A stretch of 64,000 nucleotides of DNA, taken from assembly GCF_900880625.1 (NCBI RefSeq), contig NZ_CAAHFB010000001.1, positions 1,488,001 through 1,552,000 of the forward strand, read 5' to 3'. Positions 46,909-54,499 of this stretch are shown piece after piece. The notes under the pieces are model-generated. The model worked only from the letters and a program-made list of their open reading frames with translations, did no database searches and was not told where the DNA came from. A program made the translations under genes and the position numbers. Numbering within the stretch: position 1 is the stretch's first letter; every line of letters starts with the position of its first letter. Source of the DNA: Halorhabdus rudnickae. Lineage in GTDB: Archaea; Halobacteriota; Halobacteria; Halobacteriales; Haloarculaceae.

Positions 46909-47349
46909 TCAAATCTCCTCGATTGCCCGTTCGGTAGCCGATCCCACGTCAATTCCGCGCCGCCGGGCGTAGAGGACGGCCGCGGCCTCCAGGGTGATCG
47001 CTAGTTCGGATTGGAGGGCGTTGATCGCGGCGACCGCTTCCTGTTTGTCGACCCCTTCGGCGACGACCGAATCAAGCACGCGCTCGAAGGTCGAACGCTC
47101 CCGCAGGATCGACTCGTCGGGGGCGTATTCCGGAGGGACCGTCACCGAAGCGTGGTCGAACTGGAGTTCGAGCGTGTCTTCCTCGATGGCGAGCAATCCC
47201 TCGCTGGCGGCGACGTCGATCAGCCGTTTGGCCTGTTCGGGGGAAAACCAGTCTCGATCGAGCGAGAGGTCGACGACGAAGTCGCTACGCGGCAACGTAT
47301 CGGTCCCGTCCCCGACGAACGGGGCTGCGACGGCTGTCCGGAGACTCAT
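46909..47349 (-). CDS. DUF2240 family protein
   Basis: 146 aa from the ATG at 47349. The N-terminal part SLRTAVAAPFVG and the winged-helix-like region DWFSPEQAKRLIDVA match DUF2240. A C-terminal helical end (AVAAINALQSELAITLEAAAVLYAR) follows. The family is archaeal, of unknown function and likely DNA-binding. It forms a pair with the downstream gene. Confidence 0.78.
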   Translation of the reverse strand: MSLRTAVAAPFVGDGTDTLPRSDFVVDLSLDRDWFSPEQAKRLIDVAASEGLLAIEEDTLELQFDHASVTVPPEYAPDESILRERSTFERVLDSVVAEGVDKQEAVAAINALQSELAITLEAAAVLYARRRGIDVGSATERAIEEI

Positions 47350-47439
47350 CGCCCGGAGATGGGCCGCTTTCGCTCCTAAACCTGGCGATCGCGGCCTGGA
47401 TTCGAGGGGTTGAAGTATATCCTGGCACTTCTCTTGGGT

Positions 47440-47811
47440 ATGAAATTCCAGGGACGCTCGACGCGCAAGCGAACCGGCGGTCGACGCCGACACTCCCGAA
47501 ACAAGCGCAAGTACGAACTCGGTGACGAACCGACGGAAACCCAGGTCGGCGAGCGGAAACTCAAGGTCGTCGACGCACGCGGCGGCACCGAGAAGGTCCG
47601 GGCCGTCGCAACCGACGTCGCCAGCGTCGCCACGGACGAGGGCACTGTCGCCGCCGAGATCGAGAACGTCGTCGAGAACCCCGCCAATCCAAATTACGTC
47701 CGGCGAAACATCATCACCAAAGGCGCAGTCATCGAGACGAGCGAGGGCGAGGCCCGCGTGACCTCCCGTCCCGGACAGGACGGGCAGGTCAACGCCGAAC
47801 GCCTCGAGTAA
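47440..47811 (+). CDS. rps8e: 30S ribosomal protein S8e
   Basis: 123 aa from the ATG at 47440. The basic N-terminus GRSTRKRTGGRRRHSRNKRKYELG and NPANPNYVRRNIITKGAVIE are diagnostic of S8e. A start ten codons upstream gives a hydrophobic lead that does not fit. Divergent from the DUF2240 gene. Confidence 0.96.
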   Translation: MKFQGRSTRKRTGGRRRHSRNKRKYELGDEPTETQVGERKLKVVDARGGTEKVRAVATDVASVATDEGTVAAEIENVVENPANPNYVRRNIITKGAVIETSEGEARVTSRPGQDGQVNAERLE

Positions 47812-47892
47812 CCCGATTTCGACATTTTCGAGACGATCGAGCCGGATAGCGATAGGTCCGACAGGCGGGTCGAGGGCAGCATGGTCCTGGCG

Positions 47893-48654
47893 TCACGTAT
47901 CGAGGAAGGAAGCGACAGCATCGCCGACCCGTTCAGGTGCCGATTCGAGGCCCATGTGCCCGACGCCGTCGAGTGTCGTCGTTCGAGCGTCGGGTAGTCG
48001 ATCGGCGAGTGTCGACACCGCGTTCCGGAGGTGTTCCGGGCCACGGTCCCCCCTCAAGAGCAGAGTCGGCATCTCAATCCCATGGTCTTCAGCCAGTCGG
48101 TAGTCCTCGACAGCTCGACTCTCCCGGACGATGGTCTCGACACGATCGAACGGTGCGTCCTCCGGCCACCACGGGAGGAGAGTCGCGTCGGGAACTCCAC
48201 TACCTGCCTCGATAAACAGCTTGAGTGCGTCGCGGCGTTCGCCCGCGTCGACGTGGGCCTGCAGGCGATCAGCCAGATCGTCGTCGCGATACTCTCCGAC
48301 GAGGAGGGCCGGTTCATACAGAACGAGCCGACGGATGTCGAGTTTCGGTGCGGCCGCCAGCGCGACAAGCCCGCCGAATGAATGGCCGAAGACGGCAGGG
48401 GCTTCGTCGAGATCGGCAACGATGGCCTGGAGATCCGCAACCTCACGGTCGAGACTGTAGTCGTCTCCATCGCCGCTGTCGCCCCGGCCACGGCGGTCGG
48501 GAACGACGAGTGTGTGTTCGTCGGCGAGATGTGGGAGCAGCGGTCGGAAACTGTGGCGGTCGGCGCTTGATCCGTGCAGGAGGATGAGCGGCGACCCCTC
48601 GCCGTGTCGTTCGTATGCAATGGGTGTGCCGTCTGCGGATCTGACAGTCTGCAT
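47893..48654 (-). CDS. Alpha/beta hydrolase
   Basis: 253 aa. The nucleophile elbow GHSFGG contains Ser92. Oxyanion region LLHGSSADRHS precedes it. Asp near 204 in LLLRGDRGPEH and His in GVGHMGLE complete the triad. A small cap lies between. It is an esterase or haloperoxidase-type hydrolase; the substrate is unknown. Confidence 0.9.
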   Translation of the reverse strand: MQTVRSADGTPIAYERHGEGSPLILLHGSSADRHSFRPLLPHLADEHTLVVPDRRGRGDSGDGDDYSLDREVADLQAIVADLDEAPAVFGHSFGGLVALAAAPKLDIRRLVLYEPALLVGEYRDDDLADRLQAHVDAGERRDALKLFIEAGSGVPDATLLPWWPEDAPFDRVETIVRESRAVEDYRLAEDHGIEMPTLLLRGDRGPEHLRNAVSTLADRLPDARTTTLDGVGHMGLESAPERVGDAVASFLDT

Positions 48655-48740
48655 GGATCGACCAGTCAGGGGCGAGCAGAGTAACCGTTAACTCTCAGTC
48701 ATGCGGCCGTTCAAGTCGGGGACGGAAGCTGCGCCGACGA

Positions 48741-49409
48741 TCACCCGTCCGGGTCGTCGAGAGACGCCGCGATCAACGAGCGGTGCCCACGGCGGAGCCG
48801 TTCGGAGAGTGAGGACGCGCTGATGTCGAGTTTGGCTGCGACATCAGCCAATGCTGCGTCTCGTGGCACGTCGAAGTACCCCATCTCCCGTGCCGCCAGC
48901 AGCGCCTCGCGCTGGCGCTCGGTCACGGCATCAGCTGCTCGGTCGTCGGACACCCTCTCCAGCTTCCGTAACTCGAAGGCACCGTTGTGCTCCCAGAAAT
49001 CACGAATCTCGGTGACAGTCTCCCGGCTCGCGAACCGACCGGACTGGATCCAGCCGGTCGAAGTCACGCGATTGCAGTCGATCACGGAACCGTTGTCCGC
49101 CAGCGCTTGCAGGCCGCCAACGTCGAACGCCGCTGGGAACTGCTCGCTCATGCTCACAGCCGGGAGCACCTTGTACCGTGGCCGATCTTCGGCGTGGTCG
49201 ATTCGCGTATACCCGGCAACGAAGGAGCTACTGTCGAAGGCTGCCTCGACGGCCGACGCCGCCCCCGCCGTCACCGTGACGACGAACGGCGTGTACTCGT
49301 CCTGGCTGGCGACCAGCTGTACCTGGAGTGTCGTCTCAGGAACGCTGGCTGCGACCGAGACGAACGGCAAGTGCTCACAGGTGATTTCGTAGACAGCACG
49401 CAACGCCAT
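48741..49409 (-). CDS. Bat-type HTH transcriptional regulator
   Basis: 222 aa. The C-terminal module TERQREALLAAREMGYFDVPRDA, then VAAKLDISASSLSERLRRG, is the bacterio-opsin-activator HTH. The N-terminal 150 residues form a GAF-like sensory part common in haloarchaeal bat regulators. The signal and targets are unknown. The IS element at 49514 lies about 100 nt upstream. Confidence 0.9.
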   Translation of the reverse strand: MALRAVYEITCEHLPFVSVAASVPETTLQVQLVASQDEYTPFVVTVTAGAASAVEAAFDSSSFVAGYTRIDHAEDRPRYKVLPAVSMSEQFPAAFDVGGLQALADNGSVIDCNRVTSTGWIQSGRFASRETVTEIRDFWEHNGAFELRKLERVSDDRAADAVTERQREALLAAREMGYFDVPRDAALADVAAKLDISASSLSERLRRGHRSLIAASLDDPDG

Positions 49410-49524
49410 GACACTGGCAATAACGGGACGCTCTAATGGGTATCGGAACGCGCCAGTCGGATCAACTCCACTACATATCGGTCCGGCGTTGCATACTTCC
49501 GGGTGCAGGAGGGTTTGACATCCT

Positions 49525-49568
49525 CCCCGCCCTGCTCGCGCCCATTCGGGCGCTCGCTGAGGACGGGG
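49525..49568 (-). ncRNA. Right-end hairpin, likely scaffold of an omega-type guide RNA
   Basis: CCCCGCCCTGCTCG and TGAGGACGGGG form the outer stem around an inner GCGCCC-ATTC-GGGCGC. The position just 3' of tnpB matches the right-end RNA that TnpB proteins bind. The guide would then be the flank just past 49514 (towards 49494). The RNA is inferred. Confidence 0.5.
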
Positions 49569-49590
49569 ATTCCCGACCGCAGTTGGGATA

Positions 49591-50865
49591 TTACGGTTCG
49601 CGGTTCATGACCTGTTCTCGCGGGGCGAAACGACCCTCGCTACGGTCGAACAGGCGAACCGCTGGCTGTGCCAACCAGCCGTTATCCCTATCCTGTTGAG
49701 GATTCGGGAGTACCTTTTGTCGGATATTCTCTGCCCCGTTACTATCAGCATTGGCGACCAGCCCACATTCCTCACAGACGTACAGCCCACGCTCGACGCG
49801 CTGGCTGTCGGCGCTTCGACCGCACGCCGAACACGACTTCGACGTGTCTCGCTCGGAGACAAGTTCGACCTCAATGCCCCGTTCTTCGGCCTTGTAGGTG
49901 AGCATCGACGTGAAGCGGTCGAACGCCCAGCCGTGCAAATCGAGATTGCCGTGGTCGCCCCAGTTGCGAGGCTCGCCGTTCTCGTCGTCTTCGCGGATGC
50001 TCGCGAGGTCGCCCACGACAATCATTTCAACGCCACGCTCGATGCACTCCTCGACGATTGCTTTCGAAAGCGTGTGCAAGAAGTGCGTCCGGCGACCCGT
50101 TCGTTTGCGGTCAAGACGGGTAGCTTCACGGGACGAAGAATCGTCGCATTTGGCTTTCTTCTTGGCGAAATAGTATTCGTTCTCTTTGAGCGCCCCACCG
50201 GGGTACAGCAGGGATTCATCGCCAAACGATACGGCGGCGACGTTACAGATGCCGAGATCGATCCCGGCCACATCGTCACCGGGTGCGTCTGGGGAGTCAA
50301 TTTCGACCTGGCAAACGACGTGCAATCGCCACTCGCCGTGCTCGTACACGGCACGAACCTGCTGGACGTTCTCGATGGCCGTCTCGGGCGGTCCAATGAC
50401 CTCGTACTCACAGAGGACGAAGTCTGACCACCCGTCCTTCAGGTTCTTGCCCTTCGAGAGCCTGAGACGGTTGTTCGCGGCGTCGTGTTTGAAGCCCGCC
50501 TGCTTGAACGTGACCGTCGAGCGTGGGTGGTCGCCGTTGCGTTTGCGGTATCCGGGCGGGTTCGCTTTCGTGTCCCCGTTTTCGCGCTTGCCGACCCAAC
50601 TGGTGAACGCCTCACCGAGTTCCTGGAGAACTCGTTGACTGGATTGTGAATGCAAGTCCGCATAGCGTTCGTGCTTTTTGAGGTAGGCCGTGAGCGCGTT
50701 AGCGCCGGGAATCTGGCCGCAAGCGTCCCAGACACGTTGGGCGGTCCAGCGACCAACGTTCCAGAGCTTGCTGGCGGCGAACCCGAGCGAATCGAGATCG
50801 TCACGCACTTGCGAGTGATTGAGAATCCTCGCCCGAAAGGTGCGTGTGGCGACCTTATTCGCCAT
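49591..50865 (-). CDS. tnpB: RNA-guided endonuclease TnpB (IS1341-type)
   Basis: 424 aa. An N-terminal HTH-like region is followed by a split RuvC fold. Asp203 lies in GIDLGICN and Asp374 in NADSNGAEN. The zinc knuckle has Cys345, Cys348, Cys364 and Cys367. The usual RuvC-II Glu is replaced by Gly285 in IVVGDLASI; Glu292 and Glu295 follow closely. TnpB proteins cut DNA guided by the element's right-end RNA and favour its retention. Activity here depends on whether another acid takes over. Confidence 0.93.
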   Translation of the reverse strand: MANKVATRTFRARILNHSQVRDDLDSLGFAASKLWNVGRWTAQRVWDACGQIPGANALTAYLKKHERYADLHSQSSQRVLQELGEAFTSWVGKRENGDTKANPPGYRKRNGDHPRSTVTFKQAGFKHDAANNRLRLSKGKNLKDGWSDFVLCEYEVIGPPETAIENVQQVRAVYEHGEWRLHVVCQVEIDSPDAPGDDVAGIDLGICNVAAVSFGDESLLYPGGALKENEYYFAKKKAKCDDSSSREATRLDRKRTGRRTHFLHTLSKAIVEECIERGVEMIVVGDLASIREDDENGEPRNWGDHGNLDLHGWAFDRFTSMLTYKAEERGIEVELVSERDTSKSCSACGRSADSQRVERGLYVCEECGLVANADSNGAENIRQKVLPNPQQDRDNGWLAQPAVRLFDRSEGRFAPREQVMNREP

Positions 50866-50966
50866 GCGTAATCTATGTTATCTCACAAACAAAAGTATTT
50901 CCATCTCGGTGGAATATCCGGCCAGGCACAGTCCGGTGAAAGCCAAAGTAAGCTTACGGCGCGTAT

Positions 50967-51027
50967 CCCCACCCTACTCGCTTGTGCGTCCGATGCATCG
51001 GACGCCCGGCGCTCGTTGAGGGTGGGG
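50967..51027 (-). repeat. Left-end hairpin of the IS with an inner 20-bp perfect palindrome
   Basis: CCCCACCCTACTCG (from 50967) pairs with TTGAGGGTGGGG (to 51027). Inside, 50986-51005 is a perfect palindrome centred on ATGCAT. The stem shares the CTCG...GCGCTCG core with the right-end hairpin. TnpA of IS605 elements recognises such hairpins. Confidence 0.7.
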
Positions 51028-51070
51028 CTTTACGCCTGATTTTCCGGTAATAGAGAACCGATATGGGCGC

Positions 51071-52075
51071 TTACGATGGTTTCGGTGCGGCCTTTTGAAG
51101 GGCGCTCTCGGCGATATTGCTCCCATAATCGGCGGTCCGGGTCAACGAGTCGACGACGAGCCCGAGCCGCTGGGCACGCTGTGGGTCGTCGAACTCCAGA
51201 ATGAGGTTGTCCACCTCACGGGCCTTTCGATCGACCTCGTCGATGCGCCCTCGCGCCTCGTTGGCGAGTTCGACTGCCTCATCTGGGTCCTCGCTCAACA
51301 GGGCGTCCATGGCAGTCTCGGGGACAGAGATCGCGATCTCCTGGAGTTCTCGAAGGGCCGCCGCCTCTTCTTTGGGGACTGAGCCGACCTCGCTCGCGAT
51401 ACCGGCGATCTTGTTCGCGTGGTCGGCGATGCGTTCGAGTTGCCGGGCACCGGACTGGTAGTCAAAGACCGTCTCCCGCGGGAACCCGATCTCGGTAGCC
51501 GTGGTCGGGTCCCGGAGCACGGTTCGAAATACCCGCGAGACCATGTACCAAAGCCGGTCGACATCGTCGTCGCGTTCCATGACGTCCTGGGCGAGGTCGG
51601 CGTCGTTCTCGACGAGCGCCGTCACCGCGTCGGCAGACATGGTCAGCGAAACCAGCCGCATCCGCGTGATAGCGTTGTGGACCGACAGTTCCGAAGAGTC
51701 CAGCAGATCCTGGAGGACGACGCGCTCGCCCGTCTCCTCGATTACTTCCAGACCGACGAGCCCCTGCGTGGCGTCCCGGATGACGCGACGCTGGGCCGCC
51801 GTGATCCGACTCGCCTCTAGTTCGATGATGTCGAACCCGCTGACGTACATCGTCATCACCGCGCGGGTCAACTCCGTCTCCTCGGTCAGCCCGCTCACGT
51901 CGAGGGTCCCCTGTGTCCGCTCCTCCTCGTCCTTCGGTGAGAGTAACAAGAAATCCTCCTCGGAGTGGAACTCGACGATACTGCCTGCGCTTACTTCGTT
52001 GTCTGTCGCCCAGTTTTTCGGTAGTGACACCGTGTACGTGGAGCCACCCGTGACCTGGACCTTGCGGGTCTCCAT
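51071..52075 (-). CDS. AbrB-PhoU fusion, likely phosphate-response regulator
   Basis: 334 aa from the ATG at 52075. Residues 1-45 form an AbrB/SpoVT swapped-hairpin domain (RKVQVTGGSTYTVSLPKNW). Two PhoU-type helical repeats fill the rest (EIGFPRETVFDYQSGARQLERIADHANKIA and later). It is divergent from the pst operon. The likely role is DNA binding coupled to a PhoU sensor. ATTTATT at 52101-52107 on the coding strand fits its TATA box. Confidence 0.88.
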   Translation of the reverse strand: METRKVQVTGGSTYTVSLPKNWATDNEVSAGSIVEFHSEEDFLLLSPKDEEERTQGTLDVSGLTEETELTRAVMTMYVSGFDIIELEASRITAAQRRVIRDATQGLVGLEVIEETGERVVLQDLLDSSELSVHNAITRMRLVSLTMSADAVTALVENDADLAQDVMERDDDVDRLWYMVSRVFRTVLRDPTTATEIGFPRETVFDYQSGARQLERIADHANKIAGIASEVGSVPKEEAAALRELQEIAISVPETAMDALLSEDPDEAVELANEARGRIDEVDRKAREVDNLILEFDDPQRAQRLGLVVDSLTRTADYGSNIAESALQKAAPKPS

Positions 52076-52100
52076 ACGCTGTAGTGAACCGGAGGAGAGC

Positions 52101-52160
52101 AATAAATCATTCCATATCTATATATTTTTGCTATTAACTACTATATATCAATATATGCTG
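52101..52160. promoter_or_regulatory. AT-rich promoter region of the AbrB-PhoU gene
   Basis: This 60-bp tract is almost free of G and C and contains ATATCTATATATTTTT and ACTATATATCAATATAT. It holds the TATA element of the leftward gene and possibly one for a rightward small ORF. Similar ACTATATAT runs recur at 52436, upstream of pstS, suggesting shared control. Confidence 0.5.
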
Positions 52161-52162
52161 CT

Positions 52163-52267
52163 ATGAGTCGTGTGACGACCGGCCGAATGCGAACGGCCAT
52201 GGCTGCTGGAGACTTCGGTTACCGTTCCGCCGACATCTACAACGGAACCGCGCCGGAAGTACAATGA
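52163..52267 (+). CDS. Possible 34-aa small ORF in the pst control region
   Basis: The frame reads MSRVTTGRMRTAMAAGDFG and continues for 15 residues to a TGA at 52265. An AT-rich tract lies directly upstream. No family is recognised and 34 codons can be open by chance in GC-rich DNA. Confidence 0.25.
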   Translation: MSRVTTGRMRTAMAAGDFGYRSADIYNGTAPEVQ

Positions 52268-52433
52268 GTGCTGCCAAAGTACAAAAACACTGTCTGTTGG
52301 CCCGTTTCCCGATCCGATCCGGCGTCAGTCCGAGCGGGGGCTAGGGGCCGAAGGTCCGGGACAGCTGTCGATCAAATCCGGAAGAGGGCTGCTGTTGACC
52401 CGTCGACCAGTGCGTAGCGTACCAGACGCCATT

Positions 52434-52486
52434 GGACTATATATACCTATATATAGATCATAGCGATAATAGTAGCATATTTATCT
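52434..52486 (+). promoter_or_regulatory. pstS promoter and candidate Pho box
   Basis: CATATTTATCT (52476-52486) lies 23-33 nt before the ATG at 52509, the right place for a TATA box with a leaderless transcript. Further upstream, ACTATATATACCTATATATAG (52436-52456) has internal symmetry and could be a phosphate-response site. The rest of the interval from 52268 to 52433 shows nothing else. Confidence 0.6.
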
Positions 52487-52508
52487 ACTCCGGAGCCTTC
52501 GACTAATA

Positions 52509-53471
52509 ATGGCACGCGATGTCGCGTGTACGGTTTCTCGACGGGATTTCCTCCTCGGAGCCGGTGGAGTAGGCGTCGCGTCCCTCTCCGGTTGCGTGGA
52601 GAACGTCCGTTCGGAACCCGACAGTGGCGGTGGCCAAGTGATAGTCAAGGGCTCGAGTACGGTCTATCTGATCTCGGACCTGATGGCCCAGGAATTCATG
52701 ATCGAACACGACGTCAACGTCACCGTCGACCCGACAGGGACTGGCGGCGGGTTCAAGAACCACTTCTGCCCGGGAGCCTCGGACATCAACGGTGCCTCCC
52801 GGCCGATCACTGACGAAGAGAGGACCTCGTGTGGGAACAACGACGTCGAGCCGATCGAGTTCCAGGTCGGTCGGGACGCCCTGACCGTCGCGGTCAACAA
52901 CGATGCCGACTGGGTCGACTGCCTGACCTACGAGGAACTGTCCCAAATCTGGCGGGACGGCGGTGTCGAACAATGGTCGGACGTGCGCGAGGAATGGCCG
53001 AGCGAGCCGATCAAACTGTTCGGCCCAGCCCCGACCTCGGGAACGTACGACTGGTTTAACAACCACGTCGTGGGCGAGGAATACAACCACACGCCGGACC
53101 ACGAGCAGACCGAGGAGGACAACATCATCATCCAGGGCATCGAGAACGATCCCTACGCGATGGGATACTTCGGATACGCCTACTACAGCGAGAACAGCGA
53201 CCGGGTGAAGGCGGTCCCGGTCGACGATGGATCGAACGAGGGGTGCGTGGCGCCGACCTTGGAAAATGCCACGACCGGGTCATATCCGATGACTCGGCCG
53301 CTGTTCATCTACGTTAACCGGGACGCCCTCGCGCGGGACGAAGTGTTTGATTTCGTTTCCTTCTATCTGAAAAACGCCGCGACCGACCTCGTGAGTGAGG
53401 TCGGCTACGTCCCGATCGGCGAAGCAACCAGAGACGACAACCTCGCGAAACTCGTTCTCCAGACACCATGA
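52509..53471 (+). CDS. pstS: Phosphate-binding lipoprotein PstS
   Basis: 320 aa. A Tat signal SRRDFLLGAG is followed by a lipobox LSGC with Cys29 as the lipid anchor. The binding-protein fold has IVKGSSTVYLISDLMAQEF, GASDINGASRPI and PAPTSGTYDWFNN, the phosphate contacts. It delivers phosphate to PstC-PstA-PstB outside the cell. First gene of the operon. Confidence 0.95.
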   Translation: MARDVACTVSRRDFLLGAGGVGVASLSGCVENVRSEPDSGGGQVIVKGSSTVYLISDLMAQEFMIEHDVNVTVDPTGTGGGFKNHFCPGASDINGASRPITDEERTSCGNNDVEPIEFQVGRDALTVAVNNDADWVDCLTYEELSQIWRDGGVEQWSDVREEWPSEPIKLFGPAPTSGTYDWFNNHVVGEEYNHTPDHEQTEEDNIIIQGIENDPYAMGYFGYAYYSENSDRVKAVPVDDGSNEGCVAPTLENATTGSYPMTRPLFIYVNRDALARDEVFDFVSFYLKNAATDLVSEVGYVPIGEATRDDNLAKLVLQTP

Positions 53472-53508
53472 TCGCCGTCCATCGCCCACCCACGGGAGGT
53501 GTGGATCG

Positions 53509-54462
53509 ATGAGCACGGACGTGACGACGGGGACGGGCAATACCGACACCGCGACGGCGATCACGACGCCACCCGACGAGGCAAGTCGTGAACGGATCTA
53601 CCGCTATCTCCTCTTTGCCTGTGCGTCAGTCTCGATTCTTGTGACCATCGGAATCGTCGTCGTGCTGACGAGTGGGGCCCTGGAGTTCTTCGCCGGCTAC
53701 GATCCCGCCGCGTTCTTCTTCGGGACAGAATGGATTATCGACCAGGAAAAACTCGGTGTGTTGCCGCTGCTCACCGGGACGCTCCTCGTGACGGTCCTCT
53801 CGGCGATGGTGGCGATCCCGATCGGCCTGGCCGCAGCGACCTACCTCTCTGAATACGCCAGCTCGCGGATGCGATCTGTTCTCAAACCCGCCCTGGAGAT
53901 ACTGGCCGGGATTCCGACGGTGGTTTACGGGTACTTCGCGCTGGTGTACGTGACTCCCTTCCTCGCCGCGTTTGGCCTCCCAGTCGGCACGTTTAACGTG
54001 CTCAGCGCCTCGATCATGGTCGGGATCATGATCGTCCCGATGGTCTCGAGTCTGAGCGAGGACGCGATGAGCGCTGTCCCGGATTCGCTTCGGCAAGCAG
54101 GTTACGGCCTGGGAGCGACGAAGTACGAGGTCTCGACGGGGATCGTGATTCCGGCGGCCGTCTCGGGTATCTTCTCGTCGTTCATCCTCGCGCTCTCGCG
54201 GGCCATCGGCGAAACCATGATCGTCGCCGTTGCGATGGGTCAGAGCCCACAACTGCTCGATCTCGCCGATCCGCTGGCGAACCTCTTTGAGTCCAACCAA
54301 CCGATGACGGCCGCGATGATCCATCTTGTCAACGCCGAGAACGCCGCGGGGCCGATCTACCGGAGCATGTTCGCCATCGGCCTGACGCTGTTCGTTATCA
54401 CGTTCGCAATGAACCTCGTGAGCAACCGTATCGCCGCACACTATCGGGAGGAATACGAATGA
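53509..54462 (+). CDS. pstC: Phosphate ABC transporter permease PstC
   Basis: 317 aa from the ATG at 53509. Six helices are present. The motif EDAMSAVPDSLRQAGYGLGATKYEVSTGIVIPAA and SRAIGETMIVAVAMG are the PstC coupling loop and signature. It forms the channel with PstA. It lies 37 nt after pstS. Confidence 0.95.
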   Translation: MSTDVTTGTGNTDTATAITTPPDEASRERIYRYLLFACASVSILVTIGIVVVLTSGALEFFAGYDPAAFFFGTEWIIDQEKLGVLPLLTGTLLVTVLSAMVAIPIGLAAATYLSEYASSRMRSVLKPALEILAGIPTVVYGYFALVYVTPFLAAFGLPVGTFNVLSASIMVGIMIVPMVSSLSEDAMSAVPDSLRQAGYGLGATKYEVSTGIVIPAAVSGIFSSFILALSRAIGETMIVAVAMGQSPQLLDLADPLANLFESNQPMTAAMIHLVNAENAAGPIYRSMFAIGLTLFVITFAMNLVSNRIAAHYREEYE

Positions 54463-54499
54463 TCGGACACCGGAAGGCACCCGTGGAGGTGATCGTCTG

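Larger units (their letters stand above)
49514..51050 (-). mobile_element. IS605/IS1341-type element with tnpB only
   Basis: One tnpB is bounded by matching subterminal hairpins at 49525-49568 and 50967-51027, in the same orientation. On the minus strand the left end lies near 51050 (a TTAC at 51050-51047 is a candidate cleavage site) and the right end near 49514. No tnpA transposase is present, so movement would need one in trans. Exact ends are not proven. Confidence 0.75.

Noticed and set aside
45576-46937. 453-codon plus-strand frame across pyrF and the HAD gene
   Set aside because: It is very Arg-rich and overlaps two certain genes, so it is a frame shadow.
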